Source of the DNA: Metopolophium dirhodum
Lineage: Eukaryota; Arthropoda; Insecta; Hemiptera; Aphididae
Length of the DNA stretch: 64,000 bases
Direction: 5' to 3'
NCBI RefSeq assembly: GCF_019925205.1
Contig: NC_083560.1
Span: forward strand, 71,561,266-71,625,265
Shown here: one piece after another, positions 1 to 12,292 of the stretch
How positions within the stretch are numbered: the stretch's first letter is position 1
How the letters are laid out: every line of letters begins with the position of its first letter
Translations under genes and position numbers: made by a program
The notes under the pieces: model-generated
Told to the model about the DNA's origin: nothing
The model's database searches: none
What the model saw: only the letters and a program-made list of their open reading frames with translations

Positions 1-1057
1 GGCATCATCTCGTCGCGCTGATTTATTTACGGACGACGTGGTGGCATAAACGATTAAGTTAGAAGATTATGAGTATTTGAGTTATTGAGTATTGTTTAAT
101 ACACGTAATCTTTATCGATAGGTACCCGATAACCGGTCTCTTTTTATTTTAAATTTTTTCCCTACATTATAAAATAAAAATAATTAAATAAACAAATTTT
201 TACTTCGTAATGACTGCTTACGCCTTCCCAGAAATGTTTACACGCCTCCCGTGGTTGAGAAGCACTGATCTAAGCATTATTTCGACTACTTTTCACACAC
301 ACAAAAAAAATACACTTCATTGTAAAATCAATAGATTCAGCGCTCCACTCAGAATCTAAAATAAATACATAGTTTATATATAAATATATTAAAATCCTTT
401 TTAAATTGTACAAATTATAATAAGTAAAATAATATTCGACATTTTGAAATGTGCCTATATTACCTATATGAAATAATAATAATTTATGTATTGTTTTTTT
501 TTCTGTAACTGTTTCAAATTATATATACATTTATCAGACAACTTTATTAATAATCTACTAAATGTGATAAACATCGGTACGCGTCGATATCTTTTATATC
601 GATTAGATCATGTAACATAAGTATCAAATTAACCACAAATCACAATCATCGATTAGGTACCGTCGGTGCGTTGATATGCATTTGATCATATAACTTAATT
701 TTAAACGGTTAAACTTTATAACATTTAATTGTTAGCTTTATTTATCTAAATCAATTTTAGATTTTGGACAGAATTTACGCACACTTTAATACTGTATCTA
801 CAACATTTTCTAGTGGACTTTGCCATGGACCTTTTTTTACTTAGTCGTTTTTGAAGGGATTTATAAGGACACCCTTAAAAAAGTACAATGTTATACTCAT
901 GGGTAAATGTTCAAACAAAATTGAATAATGCATATAATTAATTTGAAACTATTTATTATAAGTTTTACCATCAAACTAGGTACTTCGTAATAAAATCATG
1001 ACTATGTACTAATTTTCGTTTATTACGATAGTACTATAACCTTTCGTTCACACTTAA
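1..1057. other. AT-rich non-coding stretch, no gene seen
   Basis: No reading frame of note and no recognisable repeat family. I looked here for the missing 3' terminal repeat of the adjoining hAT remnant (expected to resemble CAGTGATTCCCAACCG) and did not find it. Confidence 0.6.
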
Positions 1058-2348
1058 TTAATCAGACATTGTATTACGTCTAAGCCTTTTAAATATATCA
1101 GCCAAGTATGCCGAAATGTAACACCAGTTTTCATTTCGAAAAAAAATGTATACTGGGAGATTTTCTTTTTCAAAAAATAATTCTAACTCTTCTTTCAATT
1201 CAATAACTCAATTAAACACTTGACCTCGTGATAGCCACCTTACTTCTGTGTGTAGTAATAAATGTATATGATCTGAACCCATTTCCTTACAAATAGTTTC
1301 AAAAATCCTTGTTTTCAATGGCTGAGATTTAATGTAATTCACAATTTTAATAACATCATTTAAGACATTTAACATTTTTTCTCCTAATTTTTTTGCAACT
1401 AGAGCTTCTCGATGAAGAAAACAGTGTGTTATAATCATAGCTTGATTTTTAATTTTAGCCAGAGTAACAAAACCTTTATATTTTCCGGTCATAGACGGAG
1501 CTCCATCAGTGCACACACCACAACAATAATTCCATGATAATCTGGATTTTTCAAAAAAAATATTTACTACGTCAAATATGTCCTTCCCTGTTGTTGTTGA
1601 CTTTAATTCTTTACGAAATAAAAACTGCTCAACAATATTAGAATTATCAAAAAATCTGCCAAAACCTAGTAATTGAGCTTTAGAAATTCTGTCAGTACTC
1701 TTGTATATTTGTAATGAAAATAATTTTTGATTTTTAATTTTTTCTAAAACAATGTCATTAATATCATCAGCCATTTCATTTATTCGGCGGCTAATAGTAT
1801 TGTTGGAAAGTGGAACTTTGGATATAACATCTTTAGATTCTTTACCTAACATTGTTTCAACCATAGCTAAACAGGCTGGTCCTATTAATTTTCCGCCAAT
1901 AACATGAGAGTTCTTTTTTTTTAGCAATCAGTTCTACGACTTTAAATGATGCTTTAAGAGCTTTATCAGATATAGTCACTCTTTTTACCATACTAGATGC
2001 AGCTCTTTTATTTGAATTCAGGAGGCGTTCAAAATATAGTCGTGTTTTTAATGACTCACCCGGATGTTTTGTTGTTAAATGCCTTTTCAATTTACTGGGT
2101 TCCATTGCTTCATTGCTTAACTTTTCACCACAAACGATACAAACAGGTAAAGGACAGTCAGTATTGCCATTCCACGTAAATCCAAAACATAACTAATCAT
2201 CAGTATATTTACGTTTAACTTTTAAATTTAAACTTTTATCACTTATTGAAGTGAATTGTTTAATATTGATTTCTAAATTTAAATTGTTGTCATTTACATT
2301 AGCATCAACGTCATTCGTTAATTTAAGCTTTTTTACAAATCTATCCAT
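1058..2348 (-). pseudogene. Broken hAT transposase (BED finger, ZBED5/SCAND3-like)
   Basis: A transposase of the hAT superfamily, ZBED5-like lineage; the intact enzyme would cut and reinsert its own element in the nucleus. The ATG at 2348-2346 begins MDRFVKKLKLTND, a typical short N-terminus. A BED zinc finger follows at about codons 54-95 (C70, C73, H90, H95 in CIVCGEKL and LKRHLTTKH). The catalytic part carries CTDGAPSMTG (second Asp) and THCFLHREALVAKKL. The first catalytic Asp, normally in an LxxDESTD block, appears lost: the sequence reads LQIYKSTD. Lesions: in-frame TAG at 2193-2195 before the finger; a one-base frame change at the nine-A run 1914-1922; TGA at 1208-1210, where family members have Arg (a CGA to TGA change fits). 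The frame then ends at 1058-1060 with YLADIF, and the C-terminal hAT dimerisation region is absent. It cannot make a working transposase. Confidence 0.85.
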
Positions 2349-2659
2349 TTTTAAATTTAAGTACAATATTTCTTGATCAAAATTAACACGTTACGGCCGT
2401 TACGTAATAACACGCGCACGATTATCACTATACCGAGGATCAGTTGCTCAAGGACTGCTTGTAATACCAGTATCGGGCGTATCGGGTATTATCGAATGTA
2501 TAATAATAGCTGTGTCTTTCCATGTGGACATTTTATCAATTTTTATTTTTAGGAGATATCTAATACACAATATTACAATGTAAGACACAAATTACACGGC
2601 ACACTTAAATAATGTCGCGGCGCACTTATGCGCCGCGGCACAGCGGTTGGGAATCACTG
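1058..2659 (-). mobile_element. hAT DNA transposon remnant, 3' truncated
   Basis: The transposase pseudogene at 1058-2348 lies behind a terminal sequence that, read on the minus strand from 2659, begins CAGTGATTCCCAACCGCTG. This is the CAGTG(G/A)TTCCCAA type of terminus found on ZBED5-like hAT elements. The roughly 310 bp between terminus and start codon is GC-richer than its surroundings (GCGCCGCGGC near 2631-2640). The opposite terminus is not visible, and GTGTAAGG, the 8 bases outside the known end (2660-2667), has no partner to the left. The element is therefore treated as truncated at its 3' side. Confidence 0.7.
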
Positions 2660-5600
2660 GTGTAAGGTATTTCATGGTAATTTGGTATTAATATGACTTG
2701 ATTGTGCTATTTAATTAAATCTCATGTACGCGTATCTCTCTCAGTATAAGGTAGATTGAAATCAAATCAAATAAATATTTTTATTATTATATCATAGACC
2801 CATGTCCCTTTTCCGGAAGTCATTATTTGGCTTTAATACAATAAATACATAAAATAAAAGTTTTTTTAATACATAATTTTATATGGGACGTAGGTACAGT
2901 TAACAAATATTTTTGTGTGATCATTATTGGTTATGTAACATGATGAATGAAGTATATCAATAATAATATAATGTGTTCAAAAGATGGATTAGGTGTATAA
3001 TATGTTTGTTTATGTCCTTTAATTTTCTTTTAGTATAAATATTTATTTTTTTATATCTCGTGTTGATTATATTTTTGAATGTATACAAATAGAATAAATA
3101 ATAATTATATGGTTAATATTCTAACTAATTACTAAAATCATAAAAGTCCTAATAAGTACCTATATAAAAAAAAGTCGATGGTTAAATTAATATATTATGA
3201 TATACGTTGGTCTACTTTAAATATGCAAATGTAAGCTTTGATAAAATAAGAAGAAATTATAAAACTGTATAATTATTTAATCAAATATCAATGCATGTCA
3301 AAATTAACTTTATTTATTTTATTATTTTGAAACCGGTTCGAATTCAGCCACGAGCGGTATCTCTCTCTGGGTATGCAACACGAGAACATACTCCTCTCTA
3401 AAAGGAGATTGAAGGTCTACTGCAAGTGCCGAAATAAAAATTATCCTGAATGCTTAACAGGCGACTGAACAAGTTTATTAAACATGACATTTGAGTTCTA
3501 GTTTTACTAACTATTTGAAAGAACAATGCATTTTTATAATGTAGTGTTGTTTATAAAAATAAAAATAATATCAGCATTGTTAATTATTTAATTTAACGAA
3601 ATGTACTTATTATTGTTCAAAACATTATTATTGAAATAATATAATAAAATACAAAATTTAGTTAACGACGTAAACCATATGTTATCAATTATCTTTTTAA
3701 TTCAAGTATGAAAATAGTCTACTATATTTTAAGTATTAAAAGATTAGATTCTTAATTTCTGAGTAGATCATAATATAATGTATTCCAGGTTAGCCTCTTA
3801 GTTCAGAATTTTTTTTTCATACACAATGATTTATTACCTATTGGATTCAAATTTAAGACATACCTGATACCTATTCATAACAGTACCTATAATTAAAAGA
3901 CATATTAATTTATCAATTTCAATATTTTTTTTTTTTAAATGTTTTAATCAAATTTTTTTCAGTCAGAATGCTTGATAAAGTATTAAAATGTTCCTCATAA
4001 CTTGATCTTAGTGCAAAAATGAAAAAAATGTTGAAAATACCTCTGTACGATGTTTTATAAGATATTTAAAATCCAAATTTATACTTAAATCAAAATAACT
4101 AATATAGTAATAAAAATAAATTATAAAATAATCTTGGAAATAAAGACTGACACACCATTTATGATTAATTATTGAATTCGAGTTTAACACATCCATTATA
4201 AAGTTGTAGTGACCTATACTCGTTCCTCTGATTTTTATTCACAACATATTAATATGAATCAAATGAAAACTTATATAAAGCAGGGTGACTTCCATGGGGT
4301 ATTTTTTTTTATCTTGATTTCAATGTAAATTTCACCACAATATACATGCAAATGATTAATTGCGGAAAAAGGTTTGGTAATTGATACGCATGTTGCCCTT
4401 GGTAATAATTATAGTTGGTCTTTGCCCGTCGGTGTCGTTGATATACGATTATATGCGTACTTATAATTGTGACTAGGAATGTAAAAATAATGTAAGTAAA
4501 CGAGAATATTACATTGTATTTTATAATCAAAATAAATCTGATTGTACGCGAAACACTATTGTTAAAAATGTTTAGAGGTTATTAGTTTTGTTTACTTTTA
4601 ATAATACGAGAATGTACTTATGTAGGTACAAGTAAGTTACTATAGTCTATTCGTCATGGCGAATAAGCTAAGTATTATTATATCTGTTTTGTACAACTGG
4701 ACAGTTGTTATTTTGTACTCTTATTAATGTAATCCGACATAATCCACATAATACTCAGTTCGATTAAATTAAAGAACGCAATAATTAATCACATTTGATT
4801 TCACGCGTGCATAATAATATAGCTGTTATTATAATATGATAATATGATAATATATACTAAGTATAATAATATGATATTATATAACAGTGGTCGTCCACTT
4901 TTGTGCTTCGCAACTGCAGCCCGCATTTTACATACGCGTAAAATTAATATAAGTGGCAATTAAAGGTTCACAGGTTTTGATCACGTTTACAATAGATCAA
5001 AGGGACTCGGCAAAATGAGAAAATACTTTTACCCTCTCGAAAGGGGGAAAATTATAATGAAAGATCCTCTAGAGATAGACCGACACCATTATTTTAGCAC
5101 CATCGACGATGACCGTCGACCTACAGTAATTTTAACTTTTTACTGGAAAATTTTACCTACCAATATTACCATGCATTTTAAAAAGTTTTTTTTTTATTTT
5201 AAGAAACCAAATGGTAAAATATTCCTTTCAAAATAATCAATGAAAATTTTTTTTTTTTTTTAATATTATAGGTACTATTAACACAGAAACCTTCAATTTG
5301 AGGAGCGGTGGATTTATATAAGCACGGCAAGTACCTAATTATCATATTATATCAGTAGGTGAGAATAGTTTAAAATAATATACACCTATTTAATACGACA
5401 ATTAATAACCTAACCTATGTTATTAATTATTAGATAAATATAATATTGTGGTAAAATTACAGCAGAAACTGGAACGATTTTTACGGTTTTGATTCCTGTT
5501 TGGTTCCGAGAAAAACTAAAATTTAAGTCTCTGTACTTGAGAAAAAAAAATTGTTACCTGTTTTGGTTTTATACTGTTGTAAAAAAAAGTTGTAATGTAA

Positions 5601-5761
5601 AAGTATCAGTTACGCTAAGGTTCCAGTTTTTAAATTAATTATAATCGGTGAGGTTTCAGTTCCCAATATTGAAAGGGTTCCGGTGTAACAGCCACATTTT
5701 TCCCCTTGGATAATTATACCACTCTGAGGTCATGAAAAATCTAAGACATTTATAGTCTCAG
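2660..5761. other. AT-rich non-coding stretch
   Basis: No gene recognised; short open frames near 4008-4530 and 5015-5236 have low-complexity composition and no family resemblance. A hAT-like word CAGTGGTCGTCCAC starts at 4885, but no matching right end was found. The part at 5460-5700 is rich in GGTTCC and CGGTT words, loosely like the ACCGGT-rich element at 36040-36632 in reverse orientation; this resemblance is too weak to call. Confidence 0.5.
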
Positions 5762-5972
5762 TATAATATTCTTAGGATATATATACCTCACAAAATTTCA
5801 TACCAGGGGTGCAAATATCCTAGGAATTTTATACCCCTGGTATAATGTTCCTAGGATATCTATACCTCACAAAATATCATAACAGGGGGTACAATACGAA
5901 TATCCTACGAATTTTATACCCCCGATATAATATTCTTAGGAGGATATCTATACCTTCCAAAATTTCATACCG
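5762..5972. repeat. Tandem repeat, about 2.6 units of 79-85 bp, hairpin-bearing
   Basis: The unit start TATAAT(A/G)TTC(T/C)TAGGA occurs at about 5762, 5841 and 5925, giving periods of 79 and 85 bp. Each unit continues with a TACCT(C/T)(A/C)CAAAAT run and an AGGGG...ACCCC block. Inside the first unit ATACCAGGGGT (5800-5810) is the exact reverse complement of ACCCCTGGTAT (5833-5843). ATATCCTAGGAA (5815-5826) is the exact reverse complement of TTCCTAGGATAT (5848-5859). The arms interleave, so two alternative hairpins compete for the same DNA. A reading frame across it (5845-6078) is a by-product of the repeat. Confidence 0.75.
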
Positions 5973-8898
5973 GTTATACACATTACACAATATATTCAAT
6001 CGTAATATTATGGTTGAAAAAAACAATGTTTTGCAAGTTTCGTTGACCAACGGATATTTAATGATTTATACAATGTAAAATCTAATAAATTCAACAAATA
6101 ATATAACTAAATAGTATAAAATGTTAGGTACCTAGTACGTAAAGTTATTCATGTCCGACAAAATCGTACACAAATCTTAGATAACAAATGTACGCATTTA
6201 TTTTTCACATAAATGAAATAGTGTATGAAAATGTCATGACATATTTGATGAAAATGCATCTTATAAAATGTTATACCCTATATAATAAATAATAGGTAGG
6301 TGCTGTAATAGTTTAAATGGAAGGAAAACTGTTAATAAATAAAAAAAATAATTGCTTTTTAATAAAAAAAAACAATTTTAAATAGCTTTACAAATATTAA
6401 ACAAATAATTTTCATAACATTTTAAAGTTTGAAGAAGGTTTGCATAAGTTTACCACACAGAACTTGGAACATTCAGCAATGAAAATAACATAATACATCT
6501 GGGATATCCTTTATTTATGATTACAGATAGTTCATAAAGTGTAGTAAGTTAATTTATTTTCAATAAACTAATATTTTTAATTCGTTTTGATTTTAATGCA
6601 ATATTATTTTGAATGATTAAATATAAGAATTACGTTTATTGTGAAATTCACATTTTAGTTTCGTGTTGAAGAGCTTTATATATTTATTTAAATATTATTT
6701 TTATTTATTTAACCGCATGATTGACAAATTAATGCATATTGTATAAATTATAATTATTATATTAGGTACTTAAATAAAATTTGTTAATGTGGATTTTTTA
6801 TAAGCATGTTTAAAAAGTTTATTTTTAATTAACTTTTCATGAAAATTATAAATTTAACGAAGTACAATTTGACATAATAGGTAAGCTTTTTTAGATTTTA
6901 CCTATATATTATAATAAATGTTTATTGGTTTTAACGATGTATTTTATTACATAGAATCTCAACAATTGACCCGTTGAAATTATTGTTCTATTATAGTTTT
7001 GAAAAAGTCAATGCAAATAAAATATTAAAAAAATCATTTGTACGTGCACAGACAACGTCCTTCATAATTTATTGAGTTTATACACTATACGGTATACACC
7101 CAAAGTTTAACCAAAGGGTCACGGTTTTGGAAATTCAGAGCTCGGTTTTGTTATGCCATTATAAGCGAAACACTGTCCGTGAAATTATTACAAATCTACA
7201 AACACTACACGGACCCCATAAATAGTAACCTATATGTTATGTTTCAAAAGATAATGTTTTATTAAATAATATTTCCTTTGTACATTGTAGTTCAAACAAT
7301 ATTTATTAAACAATTTAAGTATATACATTAAAACAATAAGCGTTTAACCTTCCGTACACAGAACATGATAGAGTGGATAGCGTTCACTGTTTTTATTTCT
7401 ATTATTCCATTAGTCTACATAGTCAAATGTTATATCAATAATTTCAACAAAACATTTGCTTTTAAGTGTTTGATTAAAAAAAAGTTCCTACACTTTAATC
7501 TGATAATATCATTGTGATTTTGTTATTAAATTCTTAAATAAATAAAACTCTAGTCCCATTAGGTTTTACGAAAAAAAAAATAATGCACTATTAAAATCGT
7601 ATTTTTAAATTTAGCTTACCCATAAATTGGTATAAGAAAAAACGTAATAGGTAAGTAATACAATTTAAAAACATTGTCTAACTCACGGACGGCATATATA
7701 CCTACTAGTATATTATTATGTATATATAATGTGAATCATAAAATAGCAAACGGTATCGTTTGGTACAAAACTATAATTAATGTCCATTGTCCGAATGTTT
7801 CCAAATAAATAATAACATTACTATAATAATATGATTATTAGACCGATTTCTGTGTATATACCGGCCATAGACAATTAGTGCTTTTTGCCCATCAACAAAT
7901 GAGCTTATAATTTATTGTCCGTGGTGGACATTTGGAAGTTAAGTACTCGATGCAAAAAGTCTACATCTATTGCTTCACCATGAACATATTTAATGGAAAC
8001 AGCGTATAATAATAATTGTGTTGTCTTTAAAATCAACATTGCCTAAAATGTCGACGCCCCGGGCACTGCAAGTTCCCTTTGCCGCACTTGCCCTAAATGC
8101 ACTACTGGCTATTAGGTAATAATGGACGAAAGGATTAACTTATATACATTATTTGGATTATATATTCATATATAATGGTCCATTTGTATCATATATATTA
8201 TTTTATAGCACATGGCGCTGCTGTATTAAACCTTTTAATATTTGTTTAATAATATTAGTTTGTATATTTTAATATTATATGTGTGGTTTTATTTTGTGAC
8301 GTGGTAATGGAATTTTATTGTCCACACACCTTTTGAAAAAGTCGATACATCGAAAAAACGAATATTACCATTTCAAGTGATTAATAAATAAATAATATCA
8401 AATTTATAAATGTAGATTAATATTAGAGTTTTCAACACAAACAAACTACCTACTTACAATAGTCGTATCCTATTCACATAATAATATGTTTCCACAACAG
8501 AATAAGAATAATATTGCCATTTTACTTTAATATTATCTATTAATAGTGCTATACCATTCGACAAAGGTAATTCAATCATAAACTATTTATGAGAGTTGTG
8601 TACTTGACCCGTGTAGTTGGTCAGCCACCAAACGATTATTTTCTGTAGTTAACATTCAGTGCTCTTCTGTGTCCACTCTACGATAGACTGCGTAGCTGTT
8701 TAACGGATGTTTTAGTAAATTTATCGCATCGAAGTGTTTTCCAAACAAAATGAAAAAAAAACCACAATAATATCGTTGTACCTAACGTAGTATCGACAGA
8801 TCCGTTCGGAATTATTCAGAATTACGTTACATTTTCTCTTGCGTTTGAATTAGAAAACATGTACACTAGTAGGTAGTTTTTTGTAGTATTATAATATT
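5973..8898. other. AT-rich non-coding stretch
   Basis: No gene or RNA recognised. A small GC-rich patch at about 8050-8100 (CGCCCCGGGCACTGCAAG, then ACTTGCCCTA) looks repeat-derived but could not be assigned to a family. Confidence 0.5.
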
Positions 8899-9334
8899 TT
8901 GATGGAAAATAATAAGCTACCGTGTTTACGGGTTACCAGCAGCAGTTGTCTACGAATACAATGGGGTGTGTTATTATCACTAGCTAAAGAGGTATTTGGC
9001 TTTTATTTTGCTTTGTACAAAGGATCAAAGACAATTTTTCTGTTTGTCTGGAATAAAGGGGCGGGAAACAGAATAAAAGTAAGAGGGCATGTGTGGGAAC
9101 AATACGCTGGATACCTACTTCAATGTTATTGCCGTTGTCAACGCGTGCCAAGTGGGTATTGACCGAGTGTTGATGGCAGAACACCCAAAGCGGCGTAAAG
9201 GAGCGAGTGGAAATAGAAGTAGTACCTATAAAAAAAAATCAAAGCGAGTAGCTATTAAAAAAAAAAACCCCCAACCCTCTTTTTATGATTACTCTATATA
9301 TGTATATTATCGTTACCATTATTTGTTATTATAA
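8899..9334 (+). other. Two overlapping short open frames, unrecognised
   Basis: Frames of 87 codons (8899-9162) and 81 codons (9089-9334) overlap in different phases within a patch that is less AT-rich than its surroundings. The first contains a hydrophobic stretch (GVLLSLAKEVFGFYFALY) followed by basic residues. The second ends in a Lys-rich tail and then a poly-A-like run. Neither matches a family I know. An untranslated exon or old repeat is at least as likely as a coding exon. Confidence 0.15.
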
Positions 9335-10732
9335 AGTGTTTGATAGAATGTTTCGGTAAAAAAAAGAAGAAAAGTGTACGATTATTAAACCTCCAAAACG
9401 AATAGTATCCAATTACGAATATGTATTCAAGTATAGTACGTAAATTATGCATAGTTATCCACGTAATATCATTTTTCTTATTATATCTGTAAAATATTTT
9501 ACCTTTTATTAATTTGAACAGAAGATAATTGACAATTTACGCTGAAAAATGTATTTATATTTACGTAATATTTACTTATGTTAACCTGGGTAGAAGGATT
9601 TCATTATTTCGTTATGTATTATTATGAACGAATAAATTTGTGTGGCCATTCGTATTTTTTTTTTATGGAAATTCTTTTTAACGAAGGGTTAATAATATAA
9701 TGACGACATTTGCGATTTTATTTTATTTCTTCAATCAATTCGTGTTTGATGTATTTTCAATTGAAGTTTTTCATTATAATATATTTTTTAATTAAAAATG
9801 TGAAGTCAAATGTGAAATTCGATGACAAATAGCTGACTTTTTTATTGGTCGAGTTAATAATATAAGATGCCTACGATTTTACTAACAAAAAAAGCTTATT
9901 AAAAATGTTCAATTTTACATTTTGTACATACTACACTAGTTAAGTACAGACAGGATATTCCTGGTAATATAGGAGTAAAAGTAAAAGTGTGGATGTGTTG
10001 TATTAATTTGATTTATGGAGATCAGTTTATTATAAATGTATCGACATTGCATTGGTCGAAAGGCGGAGATTTCTTGTAGAGTTTCTGGAAGTTGCTGTTT
10101 TTGTCTTAATTAAATATATTTTTGACGCTCGCGAGAAGTGTGTGTTTGACCTGGACCAGTGTACTGCGAGATGGGAGTTAAAGGTATCTATCATCCTTGG
10201 CCATAAAGTGTCCATGCTGTGATGTGGCATATTCGTCGATTATAACCTCTATTGTTTAATACTACTGTATGTACCAAATAAAGTATTTTAAAATTTTATT
10301 TTATTTCGCATTGTATATTTTAGTCGTAAGGACATATTATTTTGTAATTTTGTATGTGTGTTTAGTTGGAGAGAGGTTATAACACGGCAAATACTTGGCT
10401 ACAGTACTGGCATTCAATAAATTAAATAGATAAAAATTGGTCTTAGGTACTACTTGAATCCTTGAAAAAGGTAAGTATGCAAATTTAACACCGCTAATGG
10501 GACGAAAGTTGGCTATAGCATATTATCAATTATACGTCATATTATAATCAATAACCATACCTATGACGTTATTTACGTTATTTTTTCTTTTAAATTTTAA
10601 CCTGCAGTATTACATATTATTTTTATTACAATTTAATTAAAACTTTTATGGTTATTATTTGTCGTAATTATATTTACTATTAAGAATTAAATACTATGTA
10701 GTAAATTAGATATAAATATTTGTAGGTGTTTG
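9335..10732. other. AT-rich non-coding stretch
   Basis: Nothing recognised apart from GGTGTTTG at 10725-10732, which is the left target duplication of the next element. A 66-codon minus-strand frame at 10030-10230 has no recognisable domain. Confidence 0.55.
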
Positions 10733-11630
10733 CAGGGCTTCAAAACGTTATTTATAACGTTATAACGGAAAATAATGAAAAAAATAAACGAAAAACGAAA
10801 ATTATTTCATATCATTAAACTTAATATATCATTAATCATTATAAATGATTACAAATGAACAATAAATGTAAATGTAAACAATATACAAAAAATTTGCAAA
10901 TAAAGTTTGTGCTTTTTTTTACATTGAACTTAACATAACTATATTTTTTAAATCTTTTAGTCTATATAAGTATGAATTTTATAAGTTATAACTATGAATA
11001 ATTCAAAGTTGCAAACCTATGTTAACAGCAATTTATATTTTTGAAATACTTTATCACTGTTTGATTTATAAATATTGAATTTAATAAAATAATAGTTTAT
11101 TTCTGTAATTCAAATTTCAATAAGATACAAAACTGCAAGCGCGTGGGCTTGTGTACCTACCCACCTACCTACTAAATACTTATAAGTTATAATATAGTAT
11201 TAACATTATTATGCCATTTCAAGTTGTATTATTGTTAAAAATATTTTTTAATAAAATCTATTATTTCATCTTTCATGTATGCCATAATATTTAAACAATA
11301 TTTGATATCTAGACTAACACTTAACTTCCTAGGGTGGTCAAAAATAATCTATCTCGGACAACAAATTCTATTAATTTGATAGTTCTTACGTCAAAGTGTG
11401 GTTAATTACCTATATATACCAAAAATAACAATATAATTTATATATAAAAAGAATTAAACAGATAACAGAAAACAAAAAATTAAAATAACGTTTAAAAATA
11501 TAAAAACGATAAACGGAAAAAATCAAATAACGTTTGAAAGTACAATAACGATAAACATTAAAATTGTATAACGTTTAAATACCTATCTTAAAACGTAAAA
11601 ACGATATATTTATTTTAAATTTAAGTCCTG
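10733..11630. mobile_element. Non-autonomous hAT element with perfect 8-bp target duplication
   Basis: The element starts CAGGGCTTCAAAACG and ends AAATTTAAGTCCTG (reverse complement CAGGACTTAAATTT), so its ends are imperfect inverted repeats of the hAT kind. It is flanked on both sides by GGTGTTTG (10725-10732 and 11631-11638); an exact 8-bp duplication is diagnostic of hAT insertion. The 898-bp interior has no transposase frame. It is filled with AACGTT and ACGATAA words, including a short tandem block near the right end. It would need a transposase supplied from elsewhere. The intact duplication suggests a relatively young insertion. Confidence 0.85.
11485..11610. repeat. Three subterminal units of 41-42 bp in the hAT element
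   Basis: ATAACGTTT recurs at 11485, 11527 and 11568, each time followed about 10-20 bp later by an AACGATA word. Arrays of short words just inside the ends are common in hAT elements, where they can bind transposase; that role is inferred here. Confidence 0.6.
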
Positions 11631-12292
11631 GGTGTTTGTTCGTTGTACGTTTAGGCTTATATTATATAGAACATTCCTCTTGACTTACAATATGGGATTT
11701 TATATAGGTACCTAGTACTAACTTCTTAATAACTATAGTAGTGCCCTATACTAGTACCTATATCTATCTAATATGGGTTCTGAACTTCTGATAAAAAGGA
11801 TAGAAATAGTAGGAAATGAATTACCTCCAGAATCAAAACAATTAAATTGTGTTAATCTAGACTTAAGTATAGACTTTAAGTACCTATATAGTTTTACCAT
11901 TGAATTAAATTGGTATTTTGAAGTATTTTTTATGTGTTTATTTGTAATTAAATTCAGAGAATTTCGCAAAAAAAAAATATTATTAAGACTTGATTATTAC
12001 AATATTATAATAAACTATAGTAACATGAATATAATATATAATGTAATGTAGTCAATGGTTACAGACGTACAGTTATATAGTACATTATTTTATGAATGAT
12101 AATAAAATAAATAAGATTATGGTTGTGAATAAAATATGTTTTTATGGCTAGAATTTAGAAGATATGTGCCTTTAGAAATTGGAACTGTTTATAAGTGGAA
12201 AAATTGCAAGCTAATAATTATATTTAAGAAAGAAATCGTTTAGGATAACCTACCTAATACAACAAATAGACGGAGACAAATAATTGTTAGTG
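11631..12292. other. Non-coding stretch between hAT element and LINE remnant
   Basis: Begins with the right target duplication (11631-11638). A 92-codon plus-strand frame (11773-12051) has no recognisable domain, is AT-driven in composition and is probably not a gene. Confidence 0.5.

Noticed and set aside
3336..3346. GGTTCGAATTC, resembling a pol III B box (also near 60105 and 60171)
   Set aside because: No A box at proper spacing and no cloverleaf; not enough for a tRNA or SINE call.
4885..4935. hAT-like left end CAGTGGTCGTCCACTTTTGTG
   Set aside because: No inverted partner or 8-bp duplication found downstream, so no element boundaries can be given.
5845..6078. 77-codon Arg/Tyr-rich open frame
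   Set aside because: Half of it is the 79-85-bp tandem repeat; composition follows the repeat.
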